The notes below the pieces were generated by a model that made no database searches, was not told the origin of the DNA, and worked only from the letters and a program-made list of their open reading frames with translations. A stretch of DNA of 64,000 nt. It comes from Mycobacterium sp. GA-0227b (GTDB lineage Bacteria > Actinomycetota > Actinomycetes > Mycobacteriales > Mycobacteriaceae). The position numbers and the translations under genes were made by a program. The first letter of the stretch is position 1, and every line of letters begins with the position of its first letter. This document shows positions 30,105-39,884 of this stretch, one piece after another. Location: NCBI RefSeq assembly GCF_001499855.1, contig NZ_LQIK01000002.1:62001-126000 (forward strand). The letters are read 5' to 3'.

Positions 30105-33100
30105 ATGAGCCCTTCGGATTCGCGGTCGTTCGTGCACCTGCATAACCACACCGAGTACTCGATGCTGGACGGTGCCGCGAAGGTCAAGCCGTTGCTCGCC
30201 GAGGCTCAGCGCCTGGAGATGCCCGCGATCGGCATGACCGACCACGGAAACATGTTCGGCGCCAGCGAGTTCTACAACGCCGCCACCGAGGTGGGGATCA
30301 AGCCCATCATCGGCGTGGAGGCCTATATCGCGCCCGGTTCTCGATTCGATACCAAGCGCATCCTGTGGGGTGACCCGGGCCAGAAGGGCGACGACGTCTC
30401 CGGCAGCGGCGCCTACACCCACATGACGATGGTCGCCGAGAACGCGACCGGACTGCGCAACCTGTTCAAGCTGTCGTCGCTGGCATCGTTCGAGGGTCAG
30501 CTGGGCAAGTGGTCGCGCATGGACGCCGAGCTGATCGCCGAGCACGCCGCGGGCATCATCGCCACCACCGGTTGCCCGTCCGGGGAGGTTCAGACCCGGC
30601 TGCGGCTCGGCCACGACCGCGAGGCGCTCGAAGCCGCCGCGAAGTGGCGCGAGATATTCGGGCCGCAGAACTTCTTCCTCGAGCTGATGGACCACGGGCT
30701 CGACATCGAGCGCCGGGTCCGTGAGGGGCTGCTCGAGATCGGGCGCAAGCTCGACATTCCGCCGCTGGCCACCAACGACTGCCACTACGTCACGCGCGAC
30801 GCCGCGCGCAATCACGAGGCGCTGCTGTGCGTGCAGACCGGCAAGACGCTCTCAGACCCGAACAGGTTCAAGTTCGACGGCGACGGCTATTTCGTCAAAA
30901 CGGCCGCGGAGATGCGCGCGCTGTGGGACGACCAGGTGCCCGGCGCCTGCGATTCCACGCTGTTGATCGCCGAGCGGGTGTCGTCCTACGAGGACGTGTG
31001 GACGACGCGTGACCGGATGCCGGTGTTCCCGGTGCCCGAGGGCCACACCCAGGAGTCCTGGCTGCGCCACGAGGTCGCCGCCGGGTTGGCCGGCCGGTTT
31101 CCGTCATCGCAGGTACCGCAGGAGTACACCGACCGCGCCGACTACGAGATCAAGGTCATCTGCGACAAGGGGTATCCGTCCTACTTCCTCATCGTCGCCG
31201 ACCTCATCAACTACGCGCGCTCGGTGGACATCCGGGTCGGGCCGGGGCGCGGGTCGGCGGCGGGGTCGCTGGTCGCCTACGCGCTCGGCATCACCAACAT
31301 CGACCCGATCCCGTACGGGCTGCTGTTCGAGCGGTTCCTCAACCCCGAGCGGGTGTCGATGCCCGACATCGACATCGACTTCGACGACCGCCGCCGCGGC
31401 GAGATGCTGCGTTACGCCGCCAACAAGTGGGGTAGCGACCGGGTCGCTCAGGTCATCACGTTCGGCACCATCAAAACAAAGGCGGCGCTGAAGGATTCGG
31501 CTCGCGTGCACTACGGCCAACCTGGCTTCGCGATCGCCGACCGGATCACCAAGGCGCTGCCGCCGCCGATCATGGCCAAGGACATCCCGCTCTCGGGCAT
31601 CACCGACCCGGATCACGAGCGGTACAAGGAAGCCGCCGAGGTCCGCGGGCTGATCGATACGGACCCCGACGTTCGCACCATCTACGAGACCGCGCGCGGG
31701 CTGGAGGGCCTGGTGCGCAACGCGGGTGTGCACGCCTGCGCGGTGATCATGAGCTCCGAGCCGCTGATCGACGCGATTCCACTGTGGAGGCGCCCGCAGG
31801 ACGGCGCGGTGATCACCGGATGGGACTATCCGTCGTGCGAGGCCATCGGCCTGCTGAAGATGGACTTCCTCGGCCTGCGCAACCTGACGATCATCGGCGA
31901 TGCGCTGGAGAACATCAAAGCGAACCGGGGCATCGAGCTCGATCTCGAGTCGGTTCCGCTGGACGACAAGGCCACCTACGATCTGCTGGGCCGTGGCGAC
32001 ACGCTCGGGGTGTTCCAGCTCGACGGCGGGCCGATGCGCGACCTGCTGCGGCGCATGCAGCCGACCGGGTTCGAGGACGTCGTCGCGGTGATCGCGCTGT
32101 ACCGCCCCGGCCCGATGGGGATGAACGCCCACAACGACTACGCCGACCGCAAGAACAACCGGCAGGCGATCAAGCCGATCCACCCCGAACTCGAGGAGCC
32201 GCTTCGCGAGATCCTCGCAGAGACCTACGGGCTGATCGTCTACCAAGAGCAGATCATGCGGATTGCGCAGAAGGTCGCCGGCTACTCGCTGGCCCGAGCA
32301 GACATTCTGCGTAAGGCCATGGGCAAGAAGAAACGTGAAGTCCTGGAGAAGGAGTTCGAGGGTTTCTCCGACGGAATGAAATCCAACGGCTTCTCCTCCG
32401 GTGCCATCAAGGCGCTGTGGGACACGGTGCTGCCGTTCGCCGACTATGCGTTCAACAAGTCGCACGCCGCGGGGTACGGCCTGGTGTCGTACTGGACCGC
32501 GTATCTGAAGGCGAACTTCCCCGCCGAATACATGGCCGGGTTGCTCACCTCGGTCGGTGACGACAAGGACAAGGCCGCGGTGTACCTGGCCGACTGCCGC
32601 AAGCTGGGCATCACGGTGCTACCGCCGGACGTCAACGAGTCGGGGCTGAACTTCGCCTCGGTGGGCGAGGACATCCGCTACGGCCTCGGGGCGGTTCGCA
32701 ATGTCGGCGCCAATGTCGTTGCCTCGCTTATCAACACACGTACCGAGAAGGGGAAGTACATCGACTTCTCCGACTACCTGAACAAGATCGAGATCGGTGC
32801 CTGCAACAAGAAGGTCACCGAGTCGCTGATCAAGGCGGGCGCGTTCGACTCGTTGGGACACCCGCGCAAGGGCCTGTTCCTGATCCACACCGACGCCGTC
32901 GATTCCGTGCTCGGCACCAAGAAGGCCGAGGCGATGGGGCAGTTCGACCTGTTCGGCGGCGCCGACACCGCCACCGACGCGGTGTTCACCATCAAGGTGC
33001 CCGACGAGGAATGGGAGGACAAGCACAAACTCGCGCTCGAACGCGAGATGCTCGGCCTCTACGTGTCCGGCCATCCGCTCAACGGCATCGCCCACCTGCT

Positions 33101-33650
33101 CGCCACCCAAGTCGACACCGCGATTCCGGCCATTCTCGACGGCGACATTCCCAACGACACGCAGGTGCGGGTCGGCGGAATCCTGGCCTCGGTGAACCGA
33201 CGGGTCAACAAGAACGGGTTGCCTTGGGCCTCAGCGCAATTGGAGGACCTGACCGGCGGCATCGAAGTGTTGTTCTTCCCGCAGACATACTCGACGTTCG
33301 GCGGTGAGATCGCCGACGATGCGGTGGTGCTGATCGGCGCGAAGGTGGCGATCCGCGACGACCGGATCTCATTGATCGCCAACGACCTTGTGGCGCCGGA
33401 CTTCTCCAGCGCCCAGCTGAACCGTCCGCTGGCGGTCAGCCTGCCGACGCGGCAGTGCACCGTGGACAAGGTCACCGCGCTCAAACAGGTGCTGGCCCGC
33501 CATCCCGGCACGTCCCAGGTGCACCTGCGGTTGATCAGCGGTGAGCGGATCACCACGCTGGAATTGGATGTGTCGCTGCGCGTGACGCCGTCGTCGGCGT
33601 TGATGGGCGACCTCAAGGCGCTGCTCGGGCCCGGCTGCCTCGGCGGCTGA
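30105..33650 (+). CDS. dnaE1: DNA polymerase III alpha subunit DnaE1
   Basis: Replicative DNA polymerase catalytic subunit, 1181 residues. The N-terminal PHP domain begins [17 protein letters not shown] with its metal-binding histidines; in mycobacterial DnaE1 this domain provides 3'-5' proofreading. The polymerase active site is PDIDIDFDD with Asp421, Asp423 and Asp425, followed by the fingers ([28 protein letters not shown]) and a C-terminal OB-fold. TAGACT at 30090-30095 is a likely -10 box with a two-to-three-base leader. The end is three bases from the end of the convergent DUF1345 gene. Confidence 0.97.
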   Translation: MSPSDSRSFVHLHNHTEYSMLDGAAKVKPLLAEAQRLEMPAIGMTDHGNMFGASEFYNAATEVGIKPIIGVEAYIAPGSRFDTKRILWGDPGQKGDDVSGSGAYTHMTMVAENATGLRNLFKLSSLASFEGQLGKWSRMDAELIAEHAAGIIATTGCPSGEVQTRLRLGHDREALEAAAKWREIFGPQNFFLELMDHGLDIERRVREGLLEIGRKLDIPPLATNDCHYVTRDAARNHEALLCVQTGKTLSDPNRFKFDGDGYFVKTAAEMRALWDDQVPGACDSTLLIAERVSSYEDVWTTRDRMPVFPVPEGHTQESWLRHEVAAGLAGRFPSSQVPQEYTDRADYEIKVICDKGYPSYFLIVADLINYARSVDIRVGPGRGSAAGSLVAYALGITNIDPIPYGLLFERFLNPERVSMPDIDIDFDDRRRGEMLRYAANKWGSDRVAQVITFGTIKTKAALKDSARVHYGQPGFAIADRITKALPPPIMAKDIPLSGITDPDHERYKEAAEVRGLIDTDPDVRTIYETARGLEGLVRNAGVHACAVIMSSEPLIDAIPLWRRPQDGAVITGWDYPSCEAIGLLKMDFLGLRNLTIIGDALENIKANRGIELDLESVPLDDKATYDLLGRGDTLGVFQLDGGPMRDLLRRMQPTGFEDVVAVIALYRPGPMGMNAHNDYADRKNNRQAIKPIHPELEEPLREILAETYGLIVYQEQIMRIAQKVAGYSLARADILRKAMGKKKREVLEKEFEGFSDGMKSNGFSSGAIKALWDTVLPFADYAFNKSHAAGYGLVSYWTAYLKANFPAEYMAGLLTSVGDDKDKAAVYLADCRKLGITVLPPDVNESGLNFASVGEDIRYGLGAVRNVGANVVASLINTRTEKGKYIDFSDYLNKIEIGACNKKVTESLIKAGAFDSLGHPRKGLFLIHTDAVDSVLGTKKAEAMGQFDLFGGADTATDAVFTIKVPDEEWEDKHKLALEREMLGLYVSGHPLNGIAHLLATQVDTAIPAILDGDIPNDTQVRVGGILASVNRRVNKNGLPWASAQLEDLTGGIEVLFFPQTYSTFGGEIADDAVVLIGAKVAIRDDRISLIANDLVAPDFSSAQLNRPLAVSLPTRQCTVDKVTALKQVLARHPGTSQVHLRLISGERITTLELDVSLRVTPSSALMGDLKALLGPGCLGG

Positions 33651-33653
33651 CAG

Positions 33654-34361
33654 TCACCCCAAAACGTTCACCGCCCTGGCGATCACCAGTCCAGCCGTCG
33701 ACAGCGCCACCATGGCTTGCACCGTCATCATCATCTTCGCCCACCGCGCCAGCGGCATTGTGTCGGTCGGGGAGAACGCCATCACGTTGGTCACGCTGAC
33801 GTAGAGGTAGTCCAGGAACGTCGGACGCCAATCCGGCCTCGTCACTTCGGGATTGGTCATCTGCGGAAAGAGGAAGTCGGGATACGGGCACTCGCCGGCG
33901 TGCCGCGCGAACGGCCCGCCCCGGTCCAGTTCCCAGTACCAGATACCGAACACGATGACGTTCGTGATGAAGATCGCCGCGCCGCTGCCGAGCAGTACGG
34001 CCGCATCGTTTCGGACGGCTCCGGTCAGGATGCTGATGTCGAGCAGGACCGCCGAGACGGTGTTGTCGACGGTGATCGCCGCCAGCAGTGCCCAGGTCGC
34101 ATACCTGCCGAACCGCGTTCGGCGCGACATCAGCAGAGGGTTGATCGCCAGCAGCGCGAGCAGCAGCAGCGCCTCCAAGGTCAGCAAGGGCCAGCGGGGG
34201 ACGAGGGTATAGCTCTTCGGGATGGCGACCTGCAGCGCCATGGCGGCCACCACGGCGAGCACCACGGGCATGGTGCTTTCCGGATCGCCGCGCCGCAGCC
34301 ACGCAGGCAAGCGGTGCTGTTCCGGTGGCGAGTTCACCACACAATTGTGGTGCGCCGCCAT
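33654..34361 (-). CDS. DUF1345 membrane protein downstream of the two-component genes
   Basis: A 235-residue integral membrane protein with five to six hydrophobic segments and a polar loop (YWELDRGGPFARHAGECPYPDFLFPQM) before the last two helices. The DYLYVSVTNVMAFSPTDTMPL segment is typical of DUF1345. The ATG at 34361 starts four bases after the kinase stop codon, so the gene is probably the third cistron of the two-component operon. An upstream in-frame start at 34415 would overlap the kinase gene. Function unknown. Confidence 0.78.
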   Translation of the reverse strand: MAAHHNCVVNSPPEQHRLPAWLRRGDPESTMPVVLAVVAAMALQVAIPKSYTLVPRWPLLTLEALLLLALLAINPLLMSRRTRFGRYATWALLAAITVDNTVSAVLLDISILTGAVRNDAAVLLGSGAAIFITNVIVFGIWYWELDRGGPFARHAGECPYPDFLFPQMTNPEVTRPDWRPTFLDYLYVSVTNVMAFSPTDTMPLARWAKMMMTVQAMVALSTAGLVIARAVNVLG

Positions 34362-34365
34362 GAAA

Positions 34366-35904
34366 CTACGGAGTCGCGACACGCTCCGGGTCGGTCGCGC
34401 GAGGCGCAACGACACCGGGCAGCACTACGGTGAATGTGGTCGAGCCGGGCGCGGACTGTACCGATACGGAGCCGTTGTGCGCCTGGGCGATTGACGCGAC
34501 GATGGCAAGGCCCAGGCCAAGGTTGCCGAACTCGCGGGAGCGGGACTTGTCGGCGCGGACGAATCGGTCGAACAGGTGCGGCAGCAGTTCACTGGGAATG
34601 CCGGGACCGTCGTCGTGCACCACCAGCTCCACCCGGGCCGAGCCGGTGTCATCGACACGACGTGCGACGGTCGTCGTCACCGTGGTGCCGGCCGGGGTGT
34701 GGTCGACCGCATTGGTCAATAAGTTGCTGAGCAGCTGGTGCAGCCTCGCGCGGTCGGCGAGAACCCAGATCGGATCGTCGGGCAGCACCAGATGCCAGTT
34801 GTGATCGGGTGACGAGACCGTGATGTCGCTGACGGCGTTGGTGGCCAGGTCACTGAGGTCGACGTCCTCGGTCAGTAGATCCTGCCGTTCATCGAGGCGG
34901 GATAACAGCAGTAGGTCGGCGACCAGCGCGGACATCCGGTTGGACTCGGCTTCGATTCGCGCGAGCGCATACTCCGTGGTCTCGGGCAGCTGGGCGCTGT
35001 CCTGCCGAGTCAGCTCGGCATAACCGCGGATTGCGGACAGCGGGGTACGCAACTCGTGGCTGACGTCGGCGAGGAACCGGCGCATGTTCCGGTCGGACTC
35101 GGCGCGTTTGGCCAGCGCGGAGTCGACATTGGCCAGCAACCGGTTCAGGGCGCGGCCGACTATGCCGACTTCGCTGTCCGGGTCGGTGTAGGCGTCGTCG
35201 ACCCGGATGTCGATGCGGTTCTCCGGACTCGCCAGCGGCAACTTCGCCACGCTCGCCGCGGTCGCCGCGACCCGGCGCAACGGACCCAGGGCGTAGCGGA
35301 CGGTCAGCAGGGTGCCTACCGCGATGACCAGCAGCGCGGCGAGGACCAGGAGGACAGTGCTGACGATTCCCCGAGCGACCGCCTGGTCGGTGGGACGCAA
35401 GCTCACCGCAGCCACCAACCAATCGGTGCTGTCGATGGCCATGCCCTGCAGCCGGTAGCGGCCGAGTTCGCCGAGCTGCGCGTCGAACGGCGAGCCGTCG
35501 TGGTACCAGTCGATGCTTTCGATGGCAGAGATCGCGTCGGGCGGTGCAGGTTCTGGCTCGTCGTCGGTGAAGATCGCGGAGCCGGCGACCTTTCCGTTTC
35601 GAACGACCGCAATCAACGAACCCACCGGTTGACCGGTGAAGCGGATCAGCGCATGGGGGCCTTCCACGCCGAACAATTGCGGATGCGTCTCGGTGTAGGA
35701 CAGCTTGGTGTACGAATGCCTCAGTGCCGCCAGCGAATTGGCCAGACGCTCGTCAGTGAGGTCGTAGGCGTAATCGCGCAGACTGATCAGGTGCAGCACA
35801 CCCATGACCACCATGACGACGCCGACGACGCTGGACAGGCCGAGAACAAGCCGCCGCCGCAGGGTCCGCGGGATCCACCATCGCGCTCGCCTGGTCGGTG
35901 TCAC
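34366..35904 (-). CDS. Membrane sensor histidine kinase
   Basis: A 512-residue kinase: membrane helix at about 23-45, an extracytoplasmic sensor region of about 150 residues, a second membrane helix (VSTVLLVLAALLVIAVGTLL), HAMP linker, HisKA box SHELRTP with phospho-accepting His283, and an ATPase domain with N box (LLSNLLTNAVDHTP), G1 DDGPGIP and G2 NLGLGLAIV. GTG 35904 overlaps the response-regulator stop by four bases (GTGA). The pair looks like the TrcS class of mycobacterial kinases, but I would not fix an orthologue by reading alone. The ligand is unknown. Confidence 0.9.
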   Translation of the reverse strand: MTPTRRARWWIPRTLRRRLVLGLSSVVGVVMVVMGVLHLISLRDYAYDLTDERLANSLAALRHSYTKLSYTETHPQLFGVEGPHALIRFTGQPVGSLIAVVRNGKVAGSAIFTDDEPEPAPPDAISAIESIDWYHDGSPFDAQLGELGRYRLQGMAIDSTDWLVAAVSLRPTDQAVARGIVSTVLLVLAALLVIAVGTLLTVRYALGPLRRVAATAASVAKLPLASPENRIDIRVDDAYTDPDSEVGIVGRALNRLLANVDSALAKRAESDRNMRRFLADVSHELRTPLSAIRGYAELTRQDSAQLPETTEYALARIEAESNRMSALVADLLLLSRLDERQDLLTEDVDLSDLATNAVSDITVSSPDHNWHLVLPDDPIWVLADRARLHQLLSNLLTNAVDHTPAGTTVTTTVARRVDDTGSARVELVVHDDGPGIPSELLPHLFDRFVRADKSRSREFGNLGLGLAIVASIAQAHNGSVSVQSAPGSTTFTVVLPGVVAPRATDPERVATP

Positions 35905-36668
35905 GACGGAGGTCGGAGCATGTACCCGATGCCGCGCACGGTGTGAATCATCGGCTCCCGGCCGCTGTCGATCTTCTTGCGTAGATACGAGATGTAGAGA
36001 TCGACAATGCTGGTTCTGCCGTCGAAGCCGTAGTTCCACACCTGGTCGAGGATCTCCGTGCGGCCGATGGCACGACCTGGATTGCGCATCAGGTAGCGCA
36101 GCAGTTCGAATTCTGTTGCGGTCAAATCGATTGCGGTTCCGTCGCGGGTGACGGTGCGGCTGGCGCCGTCGAGCGTCAGCTCGCCGACCGTGATCTCGTC
36201 CTGCGGGGCAGTGGCGGTGTACTGGGCACGCCGCAGCAGACCGCGGATGCGCGCCACAAGCTCCTCGAGGCTGAACGGCTTGGTCATGTAGTCGTCTGCG
36301 CCCGCCGTCAACCCCGCGACCCGATCGGCCACCGAATCACGGGCGGTGAGAAACAGTATCGGGGTGTAAGACTCCGATTCACGCACCCGCTGCAGAATCT
36401 GCATACCGTCGAGGTCGGGCAGCATGATGTCCAAGATCAGCACATCCGGCGCGGACGCGTTGAACTTGGCAACGGCATCTTCGCCGTTGTGGGCGATGTC
36501 GACCTGCCAGCCCTCGTAATGCAGGGCCATCTTGACCAGGTTCGTCAGCGCCAGTTCATCGTCGACCAGGAGCACTCGGATGACCGAACCATCGGCGCGA
36601 TAGATCCGCGGCAGTTTCCCCAAGATCGCTTGGCGGTGTGGAGGCGGCCGGGTCGGTTGCGATGTCAT
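35901..36668 (-). CDS. OmpR/PhoB-family response regulator
   Basis: A 255-residue regulator. The receiver domain has acidic pocket Asp36-Asp37, phospho-acceptor Asp80 in LILDIMLPD, and Lys130 in MTKPFSLEE. The C-terminal winged helix includes LTATEFELLRYLMRNPGRAIGRTEILDQVW and ends IHTVRGIGYMLRPPS. ATG 36668 is chosen because GGGAAG lies eight bases upstream; longer in-frame starts have no such site. It is the first gene of an operon with the kinase and the DUF1345 protein, divergent from the SulP-carbonic anhydrase gene. Confidence 0.9.
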   Translation of the reverse strand: MTSQPTRPPPHRQAILGKLPRIYRADGSVIRVLLVDDELALTNLVKMALHYEGWQVDIAHNGEDAVAKFNASAPDVLILDIMLPDLDGMQILQRVRESESYTPILFLTARDSVADRVAGLTAGADDYMTKPFSLEELVARIRGLLRRAQYTATAPQDEITVGELTLDGASRTVTRDGTAIDLTATEFELLRYLMRNPGRAIGRTEILDQVWNYGFDGRTSIVDLYISYLRKKIDSGREPMIHTVRGIGYMLRPPS

Positions 36669-36975
36669 GGTGATACTTCCCTTGATACAGACGGCATACG
36701 AGGGTGGCAACAAATTCATATCCCGCGCATATAAACGGAAATTCATCGCATCGCAACGCCGAGTTGGTTTAGCCCCCAACATATATGCGTTCGGTATGAA
36801 GGACGACGATCTGCTTGCCGTGCACCGGGCACGTTTCTAGCGTGGCTCTTGGTGGACGACGGCGTCTACCCATTTGAACTTCGCATATCGCCTTTGGCCC
36901 ATGGAGATTCGTTTCGCCGCGGCTGGCTGATGGGGCGCTCACTGAAACGACTTTGGAAATGGACGGGGATTGCCG
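36669..36975. promoter_or_regulatory. Divergent control region between the response regulator and sulP
   Basis: This 307-bp gene-free stretch is much more AT-rich than its surroundings near 36700-36800. It holds TTCATATCCCGCGCATATA (36715-36733) and CATATATGCG (36780-36789), both of which resemble parts of the palindrome at 39345-39388. These are candidate sites for the adjoining response regulator. I see no convincing gene in the region. The -10 and -35 elements cannot be assigned with confidence. Confidence 0.4.
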
Positions 36976-39309
36976 ATGAGTAATGGCCAGCAGGTGGATG
37001 TCGTGGACCGACCGGTCGGCGATGCGCCCGCGCCGCCGGAGGCGAACCGCTGGCGGTCCGTGTTGCGCTACGACGTGCCGGCGTCGCTGGTGGTGTTCCT
37101 GGTCGCTCTGCCGTTGTCGCTCGGTATCGCGGTGGCCTCGGATGCGCCGGTGCTCGCCGGGTTGATCGCTGCGATCGTCGGCGGAATCGTGGCCGGGGCC
37201 CTCGGCGGATCGCCGCTGCAGGTCAGCGGGCCTGCCGCGGGGCTGACGGTTATCGTCGCCGGGCTGATCGGGCAATTCGGATGGGCAGTGACATGCGCGA
37301 TCACGGTCTGCGCCGGCGTGCTCCAGGTGCTGTTCGGGCTGAGCCGCGTGGCGCGCGCGGCGCTGGCCATCTCACCGGTTGTGGTCTACGCGATGCTGGC
37401 CGGGATCGGCGTCACCATCGCCTTGCAGCAGGTACACGTGCTGCTCGGCGGCGAATCGAAGAGTTCGGCGCTGACCAGCATCACCGAGCTTCCAGCGCAG
37501 TTGTTGAACGTCGAAGGTGCGGGTCTGGCTCTTGGCCTCGCTGTCATCGCCGTGCTCGTGTTGTGGCCGCGCGTTCCCGGGCCCGTCGGCAAGGTGCCTG
37601 GACCGCTGGTCGCGATAGTCAGCGTGACCCTGGCTTCGGTGGTACTTCCGCTCGACGCCCCGCGGATCGCGATCGACGGCTCGCTCCTGGACGCGCTGCA
37701 ATTGCCTGACCTGCCCGACGGAAACTGGGGCGCCTTCGCCGTCGGCGTGCTCACCGTGGCACTGATCGCCAGCGTGGAGAGTCTGCTGTCGGCGGTGTCG
37801 GTGGACCGACTGCATGGCGGGACGCGAACGAACTTCGACCGGGAAATGCTCGGCCAAGGCAGCGCCAACATCGCGTCGGGCGCGATCGGCGGACTGCCGG
37901 TCACGGGCGTGATCGTGCGTAGTTCGACCAATGTCGCCGCCGGTGCCCGCACCCGAGCGTCGGCGATCTTGCACGGTGTGTGGTTGCTGTTGTTCGCGCT
38001 GCCCTTCGCCGGCCTCGTTCAGCAGATACCGTCCGCGGCACTGGCTGGCCTGCTGATCGTGATCGGCCTCAAACTCGTCAAGTGGCCGGAGATCAAGACG
38101 GCCCACCGCACCGGCGACTTGGCGATCTACCTGGTCACCATCTTGACTGTGGTGTTCGTCAACCTGCTCGCCGGCGTGCTGATCGGGCTCGCCCTGGCTG
38201 TCTTGCTGGTGCTGTGGCGGGTGGTGCGAACGCGGATCCGCGTCGACCACACGGGTGACGACCACTGGCGCGTCGTCGTCACGGGCTCGCTTACGTTCCT
38301 TTCCCTGCCGCAACTGACGCGGAAGCTGGCGGCCATCCCCTCGAGTGCCACGGTGACTCTCGAGCTGTTCGTGGACTTCCTCGACCATCCGTGCCAGGAG
38401 TCGATTGCCCACTGGCAGCGCCAACACGAGGCCGGGGGAGGCACCGTGCACATCCACGAGCTAGGACCCGTGGACATGAACAGCGCCCTGCACGGTCCCC
38501 CGGAACGTGCACTCAGGTCGCCGTCCGACCACCTGGCCGGCGTGCTGCCGTGGAGTTCATGGCAGCGAGACGGCGCTGCGAACGTCAACGGTGACGCAGC
38601 GAACGGGTCCAGGGCCAGGGGAGGCACCGTCAACGGCCACGGAACCGACGGAGCGCCGCCGTTGATTCTCGACGGGCTGGCCGAATACCAGCGGCGCACC
38701 GCGCCGGTGATTCGGCCGCACCTACGAGAGCTGGCCCACGCTCAGCGACCCGAGACACTCTTCATCACCTGCGCCGACTCGCGCGTGGTACCGAACGTGA
38801 TCACGTCGAGTGGCCCGGGCGATCTGTTCACCTTCCGAAACGTCGGCAACCTGGTGCCCGCGGATCGCAGCGACGCCTCGGCAGAGGCGGCGATCACGTT
38901 CGCAGTCGAGCACCTCGCCGTCTCGTCGATCGTGGTGTGTGGGCACTCCAGCTGTGGAGCGATGACGGCGTTGTTGTCGGCACCCACGAACGGATCGGTG
39001 CACAAGGGCGGCGACGATCCACTGAGTTCGTGGCTGAGACACGGTCGACACACCGTCAACGCGTTCCGCGGCGGCGACCACCCGGTTGCTTGGTCAGCGG
39101 CTGCTGCCGGGTTCTCCGCAGTCGATCAACTGAGCATGGTCAACGTGGCGGTCCAAGTCGAGACGCTGCGCCAGCATCCGATTGTCGAGAAGGCTTGCCG
39201 CGAAGCCGGCTTGCAGGTCTTCGGCCTGTTCTATGACATCGCATCCGCAACCGTACTGAGGGTCTCGGCCACCGAGGTCGAGACGTTGGCTTTCGAGCCA
39301 AGCGCCTGA
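36976..39309 (+). CDS. SulP-family anion transporter fused to a beta-carbonic anhydrase
   Basis: A 777-residue fusion. The first part (to about 420) is a SulP permease with roughly ten to twelve membrane helices (YDVPASLVVFLVALPLSLGIA; GGLPVTGVIVRSS), followed by a STAS-like segment (about 430-510), a low-complexity linker (NVNGDAANGSRARGGTVNGHG) and a beta-carbonic anhydrase. The zinc ligands are Cys599, Asp601-Ser-Arg, His657 and Cys660. The fusion probably couples bicarbonate uptake with CO2 hydration. It resembles Rv3273, which is at another locus in M. tuberculosis. ATG 36976 is preferred to TTG 36970. The divergent two-component genes suggest regulation. Confidence 0.92.
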   Translation: MSNGQQVDVVDRPVGDAPAPPEANRWRSVLRYDVPASLVVFLVALPLSLGIAVASDAPVLAGLIAAIVGGIVAGALGGSPLQVSGPAAGLTVIVAGLIGQFGWAVTCAITVCAGVLQVLFGLSRVARAALAISPVVVYAMLAGIGVTIALQQVHVLLGGESKSSALTSITELPAQLLNVEGAGLALGLAVIAVLVLWPRVPGPVGKVPGPLVAIVSVTLASVVLPLDAPRIAIDGSLLDALQLPDLPDGNWGAFAVGVLTVALIASVESLLSAVSVDRLHGGTRTNFDREMLGQGSANIASGAIGGLPVTGVIVRSSTNVAAGARTRASAILHGVWLLLFALPFAGLVQQIPSAALAGLLIVIGLKLVKWPEIKTAHRTGDLAIYLVTILTVVFVNLLAGVLIGLALAVLLVLWRVVRTRIRVDHTGDDHWRVVVTGSLTFLSLPQLTRKLAAIPSSATVTLELFVDFLDHPCQESIAHWQRQHEAGGGTVHIHELGPVDMNSALHGPPERALRSPSDHLAGVLPWSSWQRDGAANVNGDAANGSRARGGTVNGHGTDGAPPLILDGLAEYQRRTAPVIRPHLRELAHAQRPETLFITCADSRVVPNVITSSGPGDLFTFRNVGNLVPADRSDASAEAAITFAVEHLAVSSIVVCGHSSCGAMTALLSAPTNGSVHKGGDDPLSSWLRHGRHTVNAFRGGDHPVAWSAAAAGFSAVDQLSMVNVAVQVETLRQHPIVEKACREAGLQVFGLFYDIASATVLRVSATEVETLAFEPSA

Positions 39310-39344
39310 GCCCGAGCGGCCTGCCGCCGCTTTTCCTGCCAATA

Positions 39345-39388
39345 ATATGAGCGCACATATATGAGAATTCATATATGTGCGCTCATAT
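39345..39388. promoter_or_regulatory. Perfect 44-bp AT-rich palindrome
   Basis: Arms of 20 bp, ATATGAGCGCACATATATGA and its exact complement, flank the four bases GAAT. A further ATATATGTGCG copy at 39385-39395 extends it as a direct repeat of 39371-39381. The element lies 35 bp after the sulP stop and 89 bp before the secreted-protein gene. It could be an RNA hairpin ending the sulP transcript, although no T run follows, or a multi-site operator. The sequence is unusual for this GC-rich genome. Confidence 0.7.
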
Positions 39389-39477
39389 ATGTGCGACAAA
39401 TGAATCCATGGCCATTCTTGCATACCGCCCCTAGACTTTAATTATCGGTGAATTCTTGATTAAGTCGGAGGGCTGAA

Positions 39478-39801
39478 GTGAACATCAAGCGGGTAGCGAT
39501 TGCGTCGGCTGTCACGGCCGCCGCGATGGCAGCGGCACTGACCGTCGGGAGCGGGCCGGCCGTCGCCGCGCCAACCGGACCGTCGGCGAATGAAACCATC
39601 GCCAGGCTGCAAGCCGAGGGCAACAGGGTCGTCGTCAACAAGGTTGGCGCCGGGCAAGATTGCTCCGTCACCTCTGTCCAGACGGTGCGCACCCCTGCGC
39701 CACCGGCGCCCCGCGGCAGGACAATGGGGGGCAACCCCCAGATCGGCAACCCCTTTCAACAGCACCCGCCCACTGTGCATGTCGGGGTCAAGTGCAGCTG
39801 A
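39478..39801 (+). CDS. Small secreted protein
   Basis: A 107-residue protein with a Sec signal peptide (MNIKRVAIAS, hydrophobic alanine-rich core) and probable cleavage at PAVAA near residue 31. The mature part has NETIARLQAEGNRVVVNKVG and two cysteines (DCSVTSV; VKCS), a pattern seen in many short mycobacterial exported proteins of unknown function. GGAGG seven bases before the GTG supports the start. The palindrome at 39345 lies upstream in its promoter region. Confidence 0.78.
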   Translation: MNIKRVAIASAVTAAAMAAALTVGSGPAVAAPTGPSANETIARLQAEGNRVVVNKVGAGQDCSVTSVQTVRTPAPPAPRGRTMGGNPQIGNPFQQHPPTVHVGVKCS

Positions 39802-39884
39802 CCGCATTCTTTTTTGCCGTCGAGTGTGAGCTTATTTCACGCCTAAAGAAGAAAAGCGTGCATTGATCCAACACTCGGCGCATA

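Noticed and set aside
35056..35946. Plus-strand frame opposite the histidine kinase
   Set aside because: The minus strand has all the kinase motifs; the plus translation has none.
39310..39344. Intrinsic terminator after sulP
   Set aside because: CCGAGCGGCCTGCCGCCGCTTTTCC ends in a short T run but has no clean stem. The palindrome further on is a better but still uncertain candidate.
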